A program made the position numbers and the translations under genes. From Saccharothrix sp. NRRL B-16348 (GTDB lineage Bacteria > Actinomycetota > Actinomycetes > Mycobacteriales > Pseudonocardiaceae), in assembly GCF_001280085.1 (NCBI RefSeq), contig NZ_LGED01000196.1:124001-188000 (forward strand): a stretch of 64,000 bases of DNA, written 5' to 3'. Below are positions 44,899-53,400 of this stretch, in pieces (the stretch's first letter is position 1; the number at the start of each line of letters is the position of its first letter). A model generated the notes under the pieces. The model did not search any database. It saw nothing but the letters and a program-made list of their open reading frames with translations, and was not told the DNA's origin.

Positions 44899-45955
44899 GC
44901 GGCTGCTCCGGCTTGTAGGTCATCGACTCCACGATGGCGCCGATCGCGCTCTGCTGCCCCTCGGGCCCCTTGGTGAACAGGCCGCCCAACTGGCGGTCGA
45001 CCGCCGCGTAGTTCGGGTCGGCCAGCCGCACCCGCCGCGCCTTGCCGAGGTTCCAGAACGGCGTGCGCGGGTCGAGGTGGTGCTCCAGGTGGTAGTTGTC
45101 GTTGTGGATGCCGGTGAGGAACTTCTCCCACGTGCGGCTCTTGCGGTTGCGCGTCATGTAGAGGTCCACGTTGGAGTCGCGCACCAGGGGAGTGTGCTCG
45201 GACAGCTCGATGTACCAGCCCAGGATCTGGAAGCTGGTCAGGTAGGGCACCACCCAGAACAGCAGCAGCTCGAGCGTCCAGCCCTGCGACGCGCACACCG
45301 CGACGACGGTCGTCCAGAACGCCCAGAAGCCGACGCGGTCGAGCACCCGCTTGCGCTTGCCGATCGGGGTCTGCGGTGTGTCCGCGGACCGCACGCGGCC
45401 CTGCTTGAGGAGCCGGTACCGGTTGCGCACCAAGTACTTCAGGTAGGCCCACGTCTGCGTGCCGAACAACGGCATGATGACCGTGCGGAGCACGTACGCG
45501 CGCGGCGAGGACATCTCGTAGGCCCGCTGCTCGATGAAGAACCGCAGGTCCGGGTCGCCCTCGGGGTTGCCCAGCTTCGGGTGGTGCGTGAAGACGTGGG
45601 AGATCTTGTACGCGTAGTGCTGCTGGAAGATCGGGTACGCGGTGAGCACGGTGCCGACGAACAGCTGCACCTTGCGGTTGGACGCCCCGATGCCGTGCGC
45701 GCAGTCGTGCAGGATGGTCGACAGCCCGCGCTGGCGCGCGCCGATCACGAGCACCGCCAACGGGTAGAACCAGTAGGACACGCCGACGCACAGCCAGGTG
45801 CAGAAGGCCATCCACACGAGGTCTTCCAGCCAGGCCAGCAGGGCGTGCCAGTTGTCGCTGCGGTTGAGCTCCTTGATGCCGCTCTCGACTTCCTTCGGGA
45901 AGCGGTACATCCGGTAGCGCTTCCCGTCGAACGCCCAGGTGTACTCATCGGACAT
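44885..45955 (-). CDS. Fatty-acid-desaturase-fold membrane di-iron enzyme
   Basis: A 356-residue enzyme with all three histidine boxes: HDCAHG near residue 83, HVFTHH near 119, and NYHLEHHLDP near 295. Four hydrophobic segments flank the boxes. This fold desaturates or hydroxylates unactivated carbon. RtxC, which desaturates dihydrorhizobitoxine to an enol ether amino acid, belongs to this fold and is found beside an O-acetylhomoserine-sulfhydrylase-like enzyme, the same pairing as here. AGGAG precedes ATG 45955; GTG 45973 is an alternative. A lipid desaturase is possible, but the gene neighbours are amino-acid enzymes. Confidence 0.88.
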   Translation of the reverse strand: MSDEYTWAFDGKRYRMYRFPKEVESGIKELNRSDNWHALLAWLEDLVWMAFCTWLCVGVSYWFYPLAVLVIGARQRGLSTILHDCAHGIGASNRKVQLFVGTVLTAYPIFQQHYAYKISHVFTHHPKLGNPEGDPDLRFFIEQRAYEMSSPRAYVLRTVIMPLFGTQTWAYLKYLVRNRYRLLKQGRVRSADTPQTPIGKRKRVLDRVGFWAFWTTVVAVCASQGWTLELLLFWVVPYLTSFQILGWYIELSEHTPLVRDSNVDLYMTRNRKSRTWEKFLTGIHNDNYHLEHHLDPRTPFWNLGKARRVRLADPNYAAVDRQLGGLFTKGPEGQQSAIGAIVESMTYKPEQPHVAA

Positions 45956-45998
45956 CAGCGGCTCCTCTCCCACGGAGTTCCGTTGTGGCGCACCGGTC

Positions 45999-47177
45999 TC
46001 AGTGGCCGGTGGCGCCGAAGCAGTGGCTGGGCAGCGGCGGGAAGCCGTTGAACCCGACGGACGCGTACGGCGTCGTGTAGGCGCCGGTCGCGAGGATGTC
46101 GACGTGGTCGCCCGGCCGCAGGTCGACGGGCAGCGACACCGGTGTGCGCTCGTACAGGACGTCGGTGCTGTCGCACGTCGGCCCCGCGAGCACGACGGGC
46201 GCCGCCTCGTCGGCGAACCGGCCGTCGGCGCGGACCGCCACGACGGGGAACGCGATGGCCTCGCCCTCGGTCTCGACCAGGCCGTTGTACCGGCCGACGT
46301 CGAGGTAGACCCAGCGCAGGCCGTGCTCCCGCTCGGTCACCAGCACGACCTCGGACCGGATCATGCCGGCGTCGCCGGGCAGGTACCGGCCCGGCTCGAC
46401 GATCAGCGCGGGCCGGGTCGCGAAGGACTCCGCGACGGCCCGCTCGATCGCGGTGAAGTAGTCCTGGAGCGCGGGCACGGTGGCCTCGTAGCGGACCGGC
46501 AGCCCGCCGCCGAGGTTGAGCAGGTCCAGCTCGATCCCCTCGGCGGCCAGCTTGGCCGCGACGCGCGCGGCGGTCGCGACCCCGGTCGCCCAGCTGTCCG
46601 GCTCCCGCTGCTGCGACCCGACGTGGAACGTCGTGCCGCGCGGCCGGAGCCCGAGGGACACCGCGTCGCGCAGCAGCGTGACCGCGTCCTCCTCGGTGCA
46701 GCCGAACTTCCGGCTGATCGGCCACTGCGCGCCGGTCGTGCGGACGATGAAGCGGCAGCACACCTCCGCGCCGGGCGCGGCCCGCGCGACCTTCTCCAGT
46801 TCCGCCGCCGAGTCGATCGAGTAGAGCCGGACGCCGCGCTCGTGCGCGTGGCGGATCGCCGACTCCTTCTTCACCGTGTTGCCGAACGAGATCGACGCCG
46901 GATCGGCGCCCGCGGCCAGGCACGCGTCGAGCTCGCCGACGCTGGCGACGTCGAAGCCGCAGCCGAGTTCCACCAAGTGCCGCAACAGGTCCGGGTCGCC
47001 GTTGGCCTTCACGGCGTAGTAGACGGCGGCGTCCGGCAGGCCCGCGCGCAGCTCCCGGTACCGGGCGGCGACGACGTCGAGGTCGAGGAGCAGGCACGGC
47101 GTCTCGGGCCGGGTGGCGTCGAAGAAGTCGCGATGCGTCGAGTAGCGCGCAGGGTCCACCGGTCTGTCGTCGATCAC
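45999..47177 (-). CDS. Ornithine/diamino-acid decarboxylase-like PLP enzyme (fold type III)
   Basis: A 392-residue member of the eukaryotic-type ODC / diaminopimelate decarboxylase family. The PLP lysine is in YYAVKANGDP near residue 46; HVGSQ, LNLGGGLPV and EPGRYLPGDAG bind phosphate and substrate; the catalytic Cys is in GPTCDSTDVLY near residue 330. GTG 47177 follows GGAAGG. It is the first gene of the minus-strand arm. The substrate may be ornithine or lysine, or a pathway-specific diamino acid. Confidence 0.9.
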   Translation of the reverse strand: MIDDRPVDPARYSTHRDFFDATRPETPCLLLDLDVVAARYRELRAGLPDAAVYYAVKANGDPDLLRHLVELGCGFDVASVGELDACLAAGADPASISFGNTVKKESAIRHAHERGVRLYSIDSAAELEKVARAAPGAEVCCRFIVRTTGAQWPISRKFGCTEEDAVTLLRDAVSLGLRPRGTTFHVGSQQREPDSWATGVATAARVAAKLAAEGIELDLLNLGGGLPVRYEATVPALQDYFTAIERAVAESFATRPALIVEPGRYLPGDAGMIRSEVVLVTEREHGLRWVYLDVGRYNGLVETEGEAIAFPVVAVRADGRFADEAAPVVLAGPTCDSTDVLYERTPVSLPVDLRPGDHVDILATGAYTTPYASVGFNGFPPLPSHCFGATGH

Positions 47178-47370
47178 TGTGAAGCCTTCCACCCCAGGAA
47201 GAGACGTTCGGGTCGATCTTGACAGCCCTGGCCGCGGACACCGCCGTCGTGGCTGGCCGTCATCATGCCGACGCGCCGGACGCGGTGTCAACGAATGCCG
47301 ACGCCGTGACTTCGGCATGCCCCCCGACGTGGAATTCCCTGTAGCGCAACGATGTCGGCGGCACGCCGCC

Positions 47371-47490
47371 TCACCCGCCGGCGCTCTCCCGGACCTCCAG
47401 CCTGAACGGCGTCCGCACCCGCTCCGGCGGCAAACCGGCGGTCCCCACGCGCCGCCGCAGCAGGTCGACGGCGGCCTCGGCGGGCGACCC
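47371..47490 (-). pseudogene. C-terminal remnant of a LacI-family regulator
   Basis: On the minus strand about 38 codons read SPAEAAVDLLRRRVGTAGLP, then PERVRTPFRLEVRESAGG and a TGA at 47373-47371. This matches the last helix and strand of LacI repressors (AVDLLLRR ... LxVRES). No start, helix-turn-helix or body lies upstream, so it is a truncated leftover. Confidence 0.6.
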
Positions 47491-47575
47491 CGGCCACGAG
47501 TACAGCCCCAGCGGCCAGTTCTTCGCCTACGAGCAGGTGTTCAGCACCGCCCAGCTCAACGACCGCTACACCGGC
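47490..47575 (+). other. Possible short coding remnant on the plus strand
   Basis: The plus strand reads EYSPSGQFFAYEQVFSTAQL, then NDRYTGMV, with codon use unlike random sequence, directly abutting the LacI remnant. It looks like a fragment of a secreted glycoside hydrolase or similar protein but has no start or stop of its own. It overlaps the end of the DinB-like gene. Confidence 0.3.
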
Positions 47576-48087
47576 ATGGTCCGCAGCACACCGCGCACGA
47601 AGGCGGCCTGCCCGACGTGCTGGAGGTCGTCCTCGACCACGCTCAGCAGCCGCACGGCGAGCGTCACGGGTGGGTCCCACGACTCGTCCACCACCCTGGA
47701 CAGGTCACGGGCCCGCAGGCCTTCCAGGTAGGCCGCGGTCCGGTCGTGCACGGCCCGGTGGTAGTCCAGCAGCAGGTCGGCGGGCGCGTCGACGGCCGCG
47801 ACCTGGTCGCCGCCGTGGCCGTAACCGGTGTCGGTGGCGGGCAGCGGCAGGTCGAAGCGCTCGACCCAGCCGTCGCCGGTCCAGACCTGGTCGGTGTCCG
47901 CGACGTCCGCCACGTGGTCGTCCTGCACCCTGGTCAGGTGCCAGACCAGCCACGCGATCGAGTTGGCCGAGCCACCCACCCGGTACGTCAGCTGCGGTCC
48001 GGTGAGGTCGTCCAGCACCTGTTCCACGGACTCCCGCACGCGCCCGAACCCGTCCAGGAGCACGTCCACCGCGCTGACCTCGGCCAT
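47566..48087 (-). CDS. DinB-like / DUF664 mycothiol-dependent-fold protein
   Basis: A 173-residue four-helix-bundle protein. Metal-ligand-like histidines occur in WLVWHLTRVQDDHVADV near residue 45 and in VVEDDLQHVGQAAFVRGVL near residue 150, as in the DinB/MDMPI superfamily, where three His bind a metal and mycothiol or another thiol serves as cofactor. ATG 48087 follows GGAGG. Function is likely thiol transfer or detoxification, substrate unknown. Confidence 0.8.
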   Translation of the reverse strand: MAEVSAVDVLLDGFGRVRESVEQVLDDLTGPQLTYRVGGSANSIAWLVWHLTRVQDDHVADVADTDQVWTGDGWVERFDLPLPATDTGYGHGGDQVAAVDAPADLLLDYHRAVHDRTAAYLEGLRARDLSRVVDESWDPPVTLAVRLLSVVEDDLQHVGQAAFVRGVLRTMPV

Positions 48088-48174
48088 GGCACTCAACCTC
48101 CGTCCGTCGACGCCCTTCACCGGCACGCTACCGCCGGGCCGCGATCTCCGCGGGCCGGGCGAGCCGCCGGACCG

Positions 48175-49299
48175 CTACTCGAAGAACTTCAAGCTCCAGC
48201 CGGTGTCCGCGGTCGGGCCCGGGACGTTCGCGCGGCGGTAGGTCGTGTTGCCCCACCAGGCGAACGTGCCGGTGTACCAGTAGCGGTTGTCCCAGTGGTA
48301 GGGCGTGCCCTTGGGCACCGCGTGGTACATCATCGGGAACTTCGGGCCGGCCGGCGGACTGGTCGCGATGTCGCCGTCGAGCAGCACGAACGTGTGGTGG
48401 CCTGGCCCGTTGACGTGCAGGGTCGGGTCCCAGCCGGTCATCATGGTCGCCCGGTTGGAGCCGAACAGGCAGCCGTTGGACTTGTACCAGTCCCACACGT
48501 GCGTGGGGTCGCCGCCGGCGCGCAGCCGCAGGTCGGCCAGGCAGTACTGCTCGCTCCAGCTGCCGTTGGCCGAGTACACCACGTGCAGTTGGCCGTTGGG
48601 GTCCTTGATGACCTCGGGCGCCTCGTTGATGAACGGGTTGCCGACCACTCGTTCCCACGGCTCGCGCGGCTGCGAGATGACGTAGCGGTCGCCGACCGGC
48701 GTGAGCGGGCCGGACATGCGGACGATGTAGAGGTTCTGCTCGACGTTGGTCGCGCACTCCCAGCCCGACCAGATGAAGTAGCGCTGACCGTTGAACGTCA
48801 CCGGCACGCCGTCGATGGCCCACCGGTCACCCGGCAGGGCGAGCGCGACCTCGCCGGTGTAGCCGGTGTCCGGCGAGGCCGAGCTGATCGCGTACATGCG
48901 GTGCGCCGCGTCGTTGCCCGCGGTGAAGTAGATGTAGTAGCGGCCGCCGTCCCGGACGATCTCGGGCGCCCACACCGAGCCGAGGTTGCGCGTGTCCCGC
49001 CACACGAGGCGCGCGGGTGCGGCGGCCAGGGCGTCCGGGGACGACGCCCGGCGGACCTGGATGCCGCCGCCGCCCACCTGAGCCGAGACGTAGGTGCCGC
49101 CGACGCGGATCACGCTGGGGTCCGCGGCGCGCAGACCGGTCCGCCCCAGGGCCGACAACGAGCAGTCGTCCGGTGCCACCGGTTCAGCGGAAGCGGGCGG
49201 CCCGGTGAGGGCGAGGGTGGCGACGACGGCGGTCGCGGCTGCCGTGAGCCGCCTGATCAGTGCGGCGGATGTTCCTTCGGTGCCGGAGGAGAAACGCAT
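48175..49299 (-). CDS. Secreted glycoside hydrolase family 43 protein
   Basis: A 374-residue exported five-bladed propeller. The signal peptide ends near PPASAEPV (about residue 39). GH43 catalytic positions are visible: Asp in RAADPSVIRVGGTYV near residue 60, the pKa-modulating Asp in WAIDGVPVTFNGQRYF near 160, and the acid Glu in INEAPEVIKD near 222. Family members cleave arabinans and xylans. AAGGAG precedes ATG 49299. It lies next to a LacI remnant, which might once have regulated it. Confidence 0.87.
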   Translation of the reverse strand: MRFSSGTEGTSAALIRRLTAAATAVVATLALTGPPASAEPVAPDDCSLSALGRTGLRAADPSVIRVGGTYVSAQVGGGGIQVRRASSPDALAAAPARLVWRDTRNLGSVWAPEIVRDGGRYYIYFTAGNDAAHRMYAISSASPDTGYTGEVALALPGDRWAIDGVPVTFNGQRYFIWSGWECATNVEQNLYIVRMSGPLTPVGDRYVISQPREPWERVVGNPFINEAPEVIKDPNGQLHVVYSANGSWSEQYCLADLRLRAGGDPTHVWDWYKSNGCLFGSNRATMMTGWDPTLHVNGPGHHTFVLLDGDIATSPPAGPKFPMMYHAVPKGTPYHWDNRYWYTGTFAWWGNTTYRRANVPGPTADTGWSLKFFE

Positions 49300-49342
49300 G
49301 AAACTCCTTAGGGCCGGTTCGAGTTCTGTCTACGGTAGGGCG

Positions 49343-50329
49343 ATGAGCGCGCCCGATGAGGTAGCCGTGACTGCCGCGGCGACGTGGGCGACCACCGTGA
49401 GCCGTCGCCGCTACCGAAAGCGCCGGCACGAACTCGACGCCCTCGTGGTCGGCCTGGTCCCCTCCTACCGCCAGACCATCGACGACGAGCTCCAGCACTT
49501 CGCGGAGGCGGTCGCGGGTTCCAGGGAGCGGTACGACGAGAGGCACTCGGGTGCCGGGGACGGTCGGCGCCCGCCGTCGCGGGTGGCCCTCTTCTGGACC
49601 GGCATCTTGGGCGTCGTCGGTGCGTTCGCGGTCATGTTCCCGGTCGGCGGGCGATCGGGCGGTGCGGCGGAGATCGAGGCATCGGTCTGGCAGTACCTGG
49701 TGATCCTGTCGTCCGCCCTGTTCACCCTCGGCGTCGTCGCCGACATGCTGTACGGGCTCCCTTCGCGGCCGGGCATCCCGCCCGGGAAAGGGCTGGCCGG
49801 CCTGCCCATCACCATGGGCGTGCCGACGATCGCGCTCATGGTGTGGCGGGTCGACCAGGACATCGGGGTCGACGTCGTCTGGGTCGTCGTCACGGCCGCC
49901 GCGCTCGCGGTGAGCGTCGTCCACGAACTGGTCCGGCGGGGTCGGCGCAAGCGTGATCCCAAGCTGACGAAACAGGTCGACGGCAGCGAGGACGTACGAA
50001 GGCGAGCACTGCGCGACCTCGTTCACCAGCACGCCGAACAGCACGCCGAGCGCATCACCCGGGCGTTCGAGGCATTGCCCCCGGCCGATCGCGATCGGCT
50101 CACCCGGGCGCTGGACGGTGCGGCCCGGGCACTGCGCGACCGGGGCTTCATCCTCACCCCGAATCCACGCGCGGCAAAGATGAACGCCCGCGCAGCCCAC
50201 CGCTTTCGGTGGAGGAAGATGGTGCCGGGACTCCTGCTGCTGGAGCACAAGGCGCGGGAAGTCTGGCACCCCAAGACCTTCTGGTCCGTCTCCGAGTTCG
50301 CACCGCAACCACGTTCGTCCCGCAAGTAG
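49343..50329 (+). CDS. Hypothetical membrane protein
   Basis: A 328-residue protein, not recognised. It has a basic N-terminus (RRRYRKRRHELD), then about four hydrophobic helices: ALFWTGILGVVGAFAVMFPV, a VWQYLVILSSALFTLGVVAD segment, PITMGVPTIALMVW and VVWVVVTAAALAVSVVHELV. A long cytoplasmic helical C-terminus follows (about residues 205-328). ATG 49343 was chosen as the first ATG after the divergent promoter region. It ends before a strong shared terminator. Confidence 0.75.
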   Translation: MSAPDEVAVTAAATWATTVSRRRYRKRRHELDALVVGLVPSYRQTIDDELQHFAEAVAGSRERYDERHSGAGDGRRPPSRVALFWTGILGVVGAFAVMFPVGGRSGGAAEIEASVWQYLVILSSALFTLGVVADMLYGLPSRPGIPPGKGLAGLPITMGVPTIALMVWRVDQDIGVDVVWVVVTAAALAVSVVHELVRRGRRKRDPKLTKQVDGSEDVRRRALRDLVHQHAEQHAERITRAFEALPPADRDRLTRALDGAARALRDRGFILTPNPRAAKMNARAAHRFRWRKMVPGLLLLEHKAREVWHPKTFWSVSEFAPQPRSSRK

Positions 50330-50354
50330 ACCTGGGCGAAGTGGCTCGACACGC

Positions 50355-50390
50355 GACGAGGGGCGGGTGCCGCGGCACCCGCCCCTCGTC
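50355..50390. terminator. Perfect 36-base palindrome, bidirectional terminator
   Basis: Two 18-base arms are exact reverse complements with no spacer (GACGAGGGGCGGGTGCCG and its complement). It lies between two convergent genes, so it most likely stops transcription from both sides. Confidence 0.8.
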
Positions 50391-50401
50391 AGCCGTTCCC
50401 G

Positions 50402-53400
50402 TTACGCCGGACGGGACTCCAGCGCCTGGATGATCCGCGGCCGCAGCTCGACGGCCGGCACGACGGCGTCGACCGAACCGACCTCGACCGCGCGCTCGAT
50501 GCTGTGGATCCGGTCGAACTCGCGCGCGATCTCGCCCTGCTTCTCGGTCCGGACCGCGGCGCGCAGCTCGTCCAGCTCGGCGGTCAGCGCGGCCCGGTCG
50601 GCGCCGGTCGCGGCGGCGCTCCTGGCCTCCAGGTCGCGGACCCGGGCGTCGGCCGCGGTGCGGGCCGTGACCTCGCGCGTGAACACGACCGCGGCGGCGG
50701 GTGCGCCACCGAGCACGGAGGCGAACGAGCCCTCCACCGCGAGCACGGTCATGTTCGGGTTCAGCGCCTTGGAGAACACCACGAACGCGCCGCCGTGGTA
50801 CCGGGAGATCACGCAGAACACGATCGGCCCCCGGAAGTTCACCACCGCCCGGCCGATCTCCGCGCCGTACTCCAGCTGGAGCTTGCGCATCGACTCGGGC
50901 GAGCCGTCGAACCCGGACAGGTTCGCCAGCACCACGACCGGCCGGTTGCCGCTGGCCGCGTTGATCGCCCGCGCCACCTTCTTCGACGACCGCGGGAACA
51001 ACGTGCCCGCGGTGTAGGTGTCCGGGCCGTCGGTGGGCGGGAAGCCGCGCCGCTCCACCGGACGCGACTCGATGCCCACCAGGCAGACCGGGATGCCGCC
51101 CAGGTGCGCGTCCTGCACGACCGCCGTCTCGGCGTCGGCCATGCCCGCCCAGCGCTCCAGCACCGGGCGGTCCTGGTCGGACAGCGCGCGCATGACGGCC
51201 CGGATGTCGAACGGCTTCTTGCGGTCCGGGTTGTCCAGCGCGGAGAAGATCTGCCCGACGCTGGTGAAGTCGCTGCCCGGCGCCTGGTGCGGGTAGCCGG
51301 TCACGTCGCGGTCGTGCGGGTCGGTCGTCGGCGCCCGCCGCGGCCCGTCCTCACCCGGCGCGACGTACGTGTGGTCGTAGTAGGTCATCAGCAGGTCACG
51401 CGCCGAGGCCAGGTCGGGCGCCCAGTACTGCGCCTGCCCGTTCGGGCCCATGACCCGGTCGTACCCGCCGATGCCGAAGTTGTCCTCCGCCGACACGCCG
51501 CCGGAGTAGTCCAGCGACTGCTTGCCGGTGAGCACCATGGCCGAGTCGGGCGTCATGACCAGCACGCCCTTGGTGTGCATGAGCATCGTGGCTTCGGCGT
51601 TCCAGTACGGCTGCGCGCCCACGTTGATGCCCGCGACCACGATGTTGATCTCGCCGCCGCCCTGGGTGAACTCCACGATCCGCTTGAGCGCGGCGGCCAC
51701 CCAGTCCATGTTCTCGGTGCCGGACTCCATGGAGATCCGGGCGCCGGCGGACAACGCGTACCACTCCACCGGCACCCGGAGCCGCTCGGCCAGGTCCAGC
51801 GCGGCGATCACCCGGCGGCACTCCGGCTCGGACAGCGCGCCGAGGGAGCCGGTCGGGTCGCCGAGCAGCACGACCCGGGTGACGCCCTGCGGGTGCCGCT
51901 CGGTCGGGGTGCTGACCACGCCCGCGACCATCGCCGCGGTGTTGCGCCCCTTCGGGCGGTCCACCGGCACCAGCGCGTGCGTCTCGTCCAGGTCGTACTC
52001 GGTGAACTCGCCGATCATGCCGGTGATCTCGTACGGGTACACCGTGTTGCGGCTGCTCGCCCGCAGCACCTTCTGCCGGTAGCCGTCCAGCGGCGGGATC
52101 GGCGCGGCGGACGGCTCGCCGATGGTGAGCGCCGGCGTCCCGGTGGCGTCGAAGGAGATCCGCAGCGCGACCCGCACCAGCTCACCGGTCTCCAGCCGCT
52201 GCCGGAGGATGAACTCGATCTCCTCCAGGCCCGCGCCCGCCGTGGTGGGCAGGATCCGCTTCGCCAGCATCTCCAGCTCGTCGCGGGTGATGTCGCTGGC
52301 GGGCCAGACGTAGACCACGATGCGGTTGGTGTCGAACCGGGCCGACGACGACCGCCGCGACTGGGCGCGCCGGATCGAGTCCAGGCAGGTGGCCAGCGCG
52401 TTCTCCGCGGTCGGCAGCGCCGCGAGGCGGCCGTCGTGGTCGCGCAGCGCCACCAGGTCCCGGACCTGGCTGAACGCCACGATCCGCTCGTCCGCCCGGT
52501 TGTCCCGGGCGGCGCAGTGGAACAGGTACACGTCCTCGTCCGACGAGGGCAGCCGCGTGAGGTCGAACTCGCGCAGGCGCTCCAGCTGCATCCGCTGGGC
52601 GATGTACGGGTGCAGGCCCCGGATCAGCCGGTCCTCGGCCATCCCGGCCTCGGACGGGCGGAACGTCACGTGCTGGTGCCCGACCGCGCCGCCGCGGCCC
52701 GCGACGGTGAGCGTGAGCCTGCGGACCTGCTCCGGCAGCGGGTGCGCGCTGACCACGGCGGCCAGTGCGGCGGCCAGCTCGGCGGCGTCCTCCGGCTGGT
52801 CGCGCCACGCCAGGTAGACGTCCGCCTCCAGCGTGCCCGTGCCGGCCGCCAGGGTGCCGAGGGCGCGCAGCGCCTCACCGAGGTCGTCGTGGCCGGTCGC
52901 GGTGGACACCACGGTGAAGTCGGTGCGCTCGGCGATCACGAGGGTGCGCTCGCCGACCGTGCTGGTCCGGACGTCGACCAGGCGGTTGTTGCCGTAGTAC
53001 CGCCGGGTCAGCACCTCCAGCATCAGCGCGTCGTCCATCGGGCTGCGCTCCAGGTACTGGCTGAACAGCCGCACGAGCGGTTCGGTCGTCCGGACCATGC
53101 GGGCGACCCGCTCGTCGCGGTCCACGGCGTCCGGGTGCTCGGTCAGGTACCGCACGTGCCTGCGGACCTCGGCGTAGGCGCGGGCCCGGTTGCGGCGCAG
53201 CAGCGGCTGGCCGAGCCAGGCGAACACGACGCCGCGCGCGAGGTCGGAGACCGCGGGGAACCGCACCTGGGTGGCCGAGACGAGGTGTTCCAGGGCGAGC
53301 CCGACGGTGTCGCGCAGCGCGTCGTCCGGCGGTGCCTCGGTCAGCCACGACCGCAGGATCGCCGCCACCACCCCCGCGTCGGCCGTGGCCCGCTGCAGGG

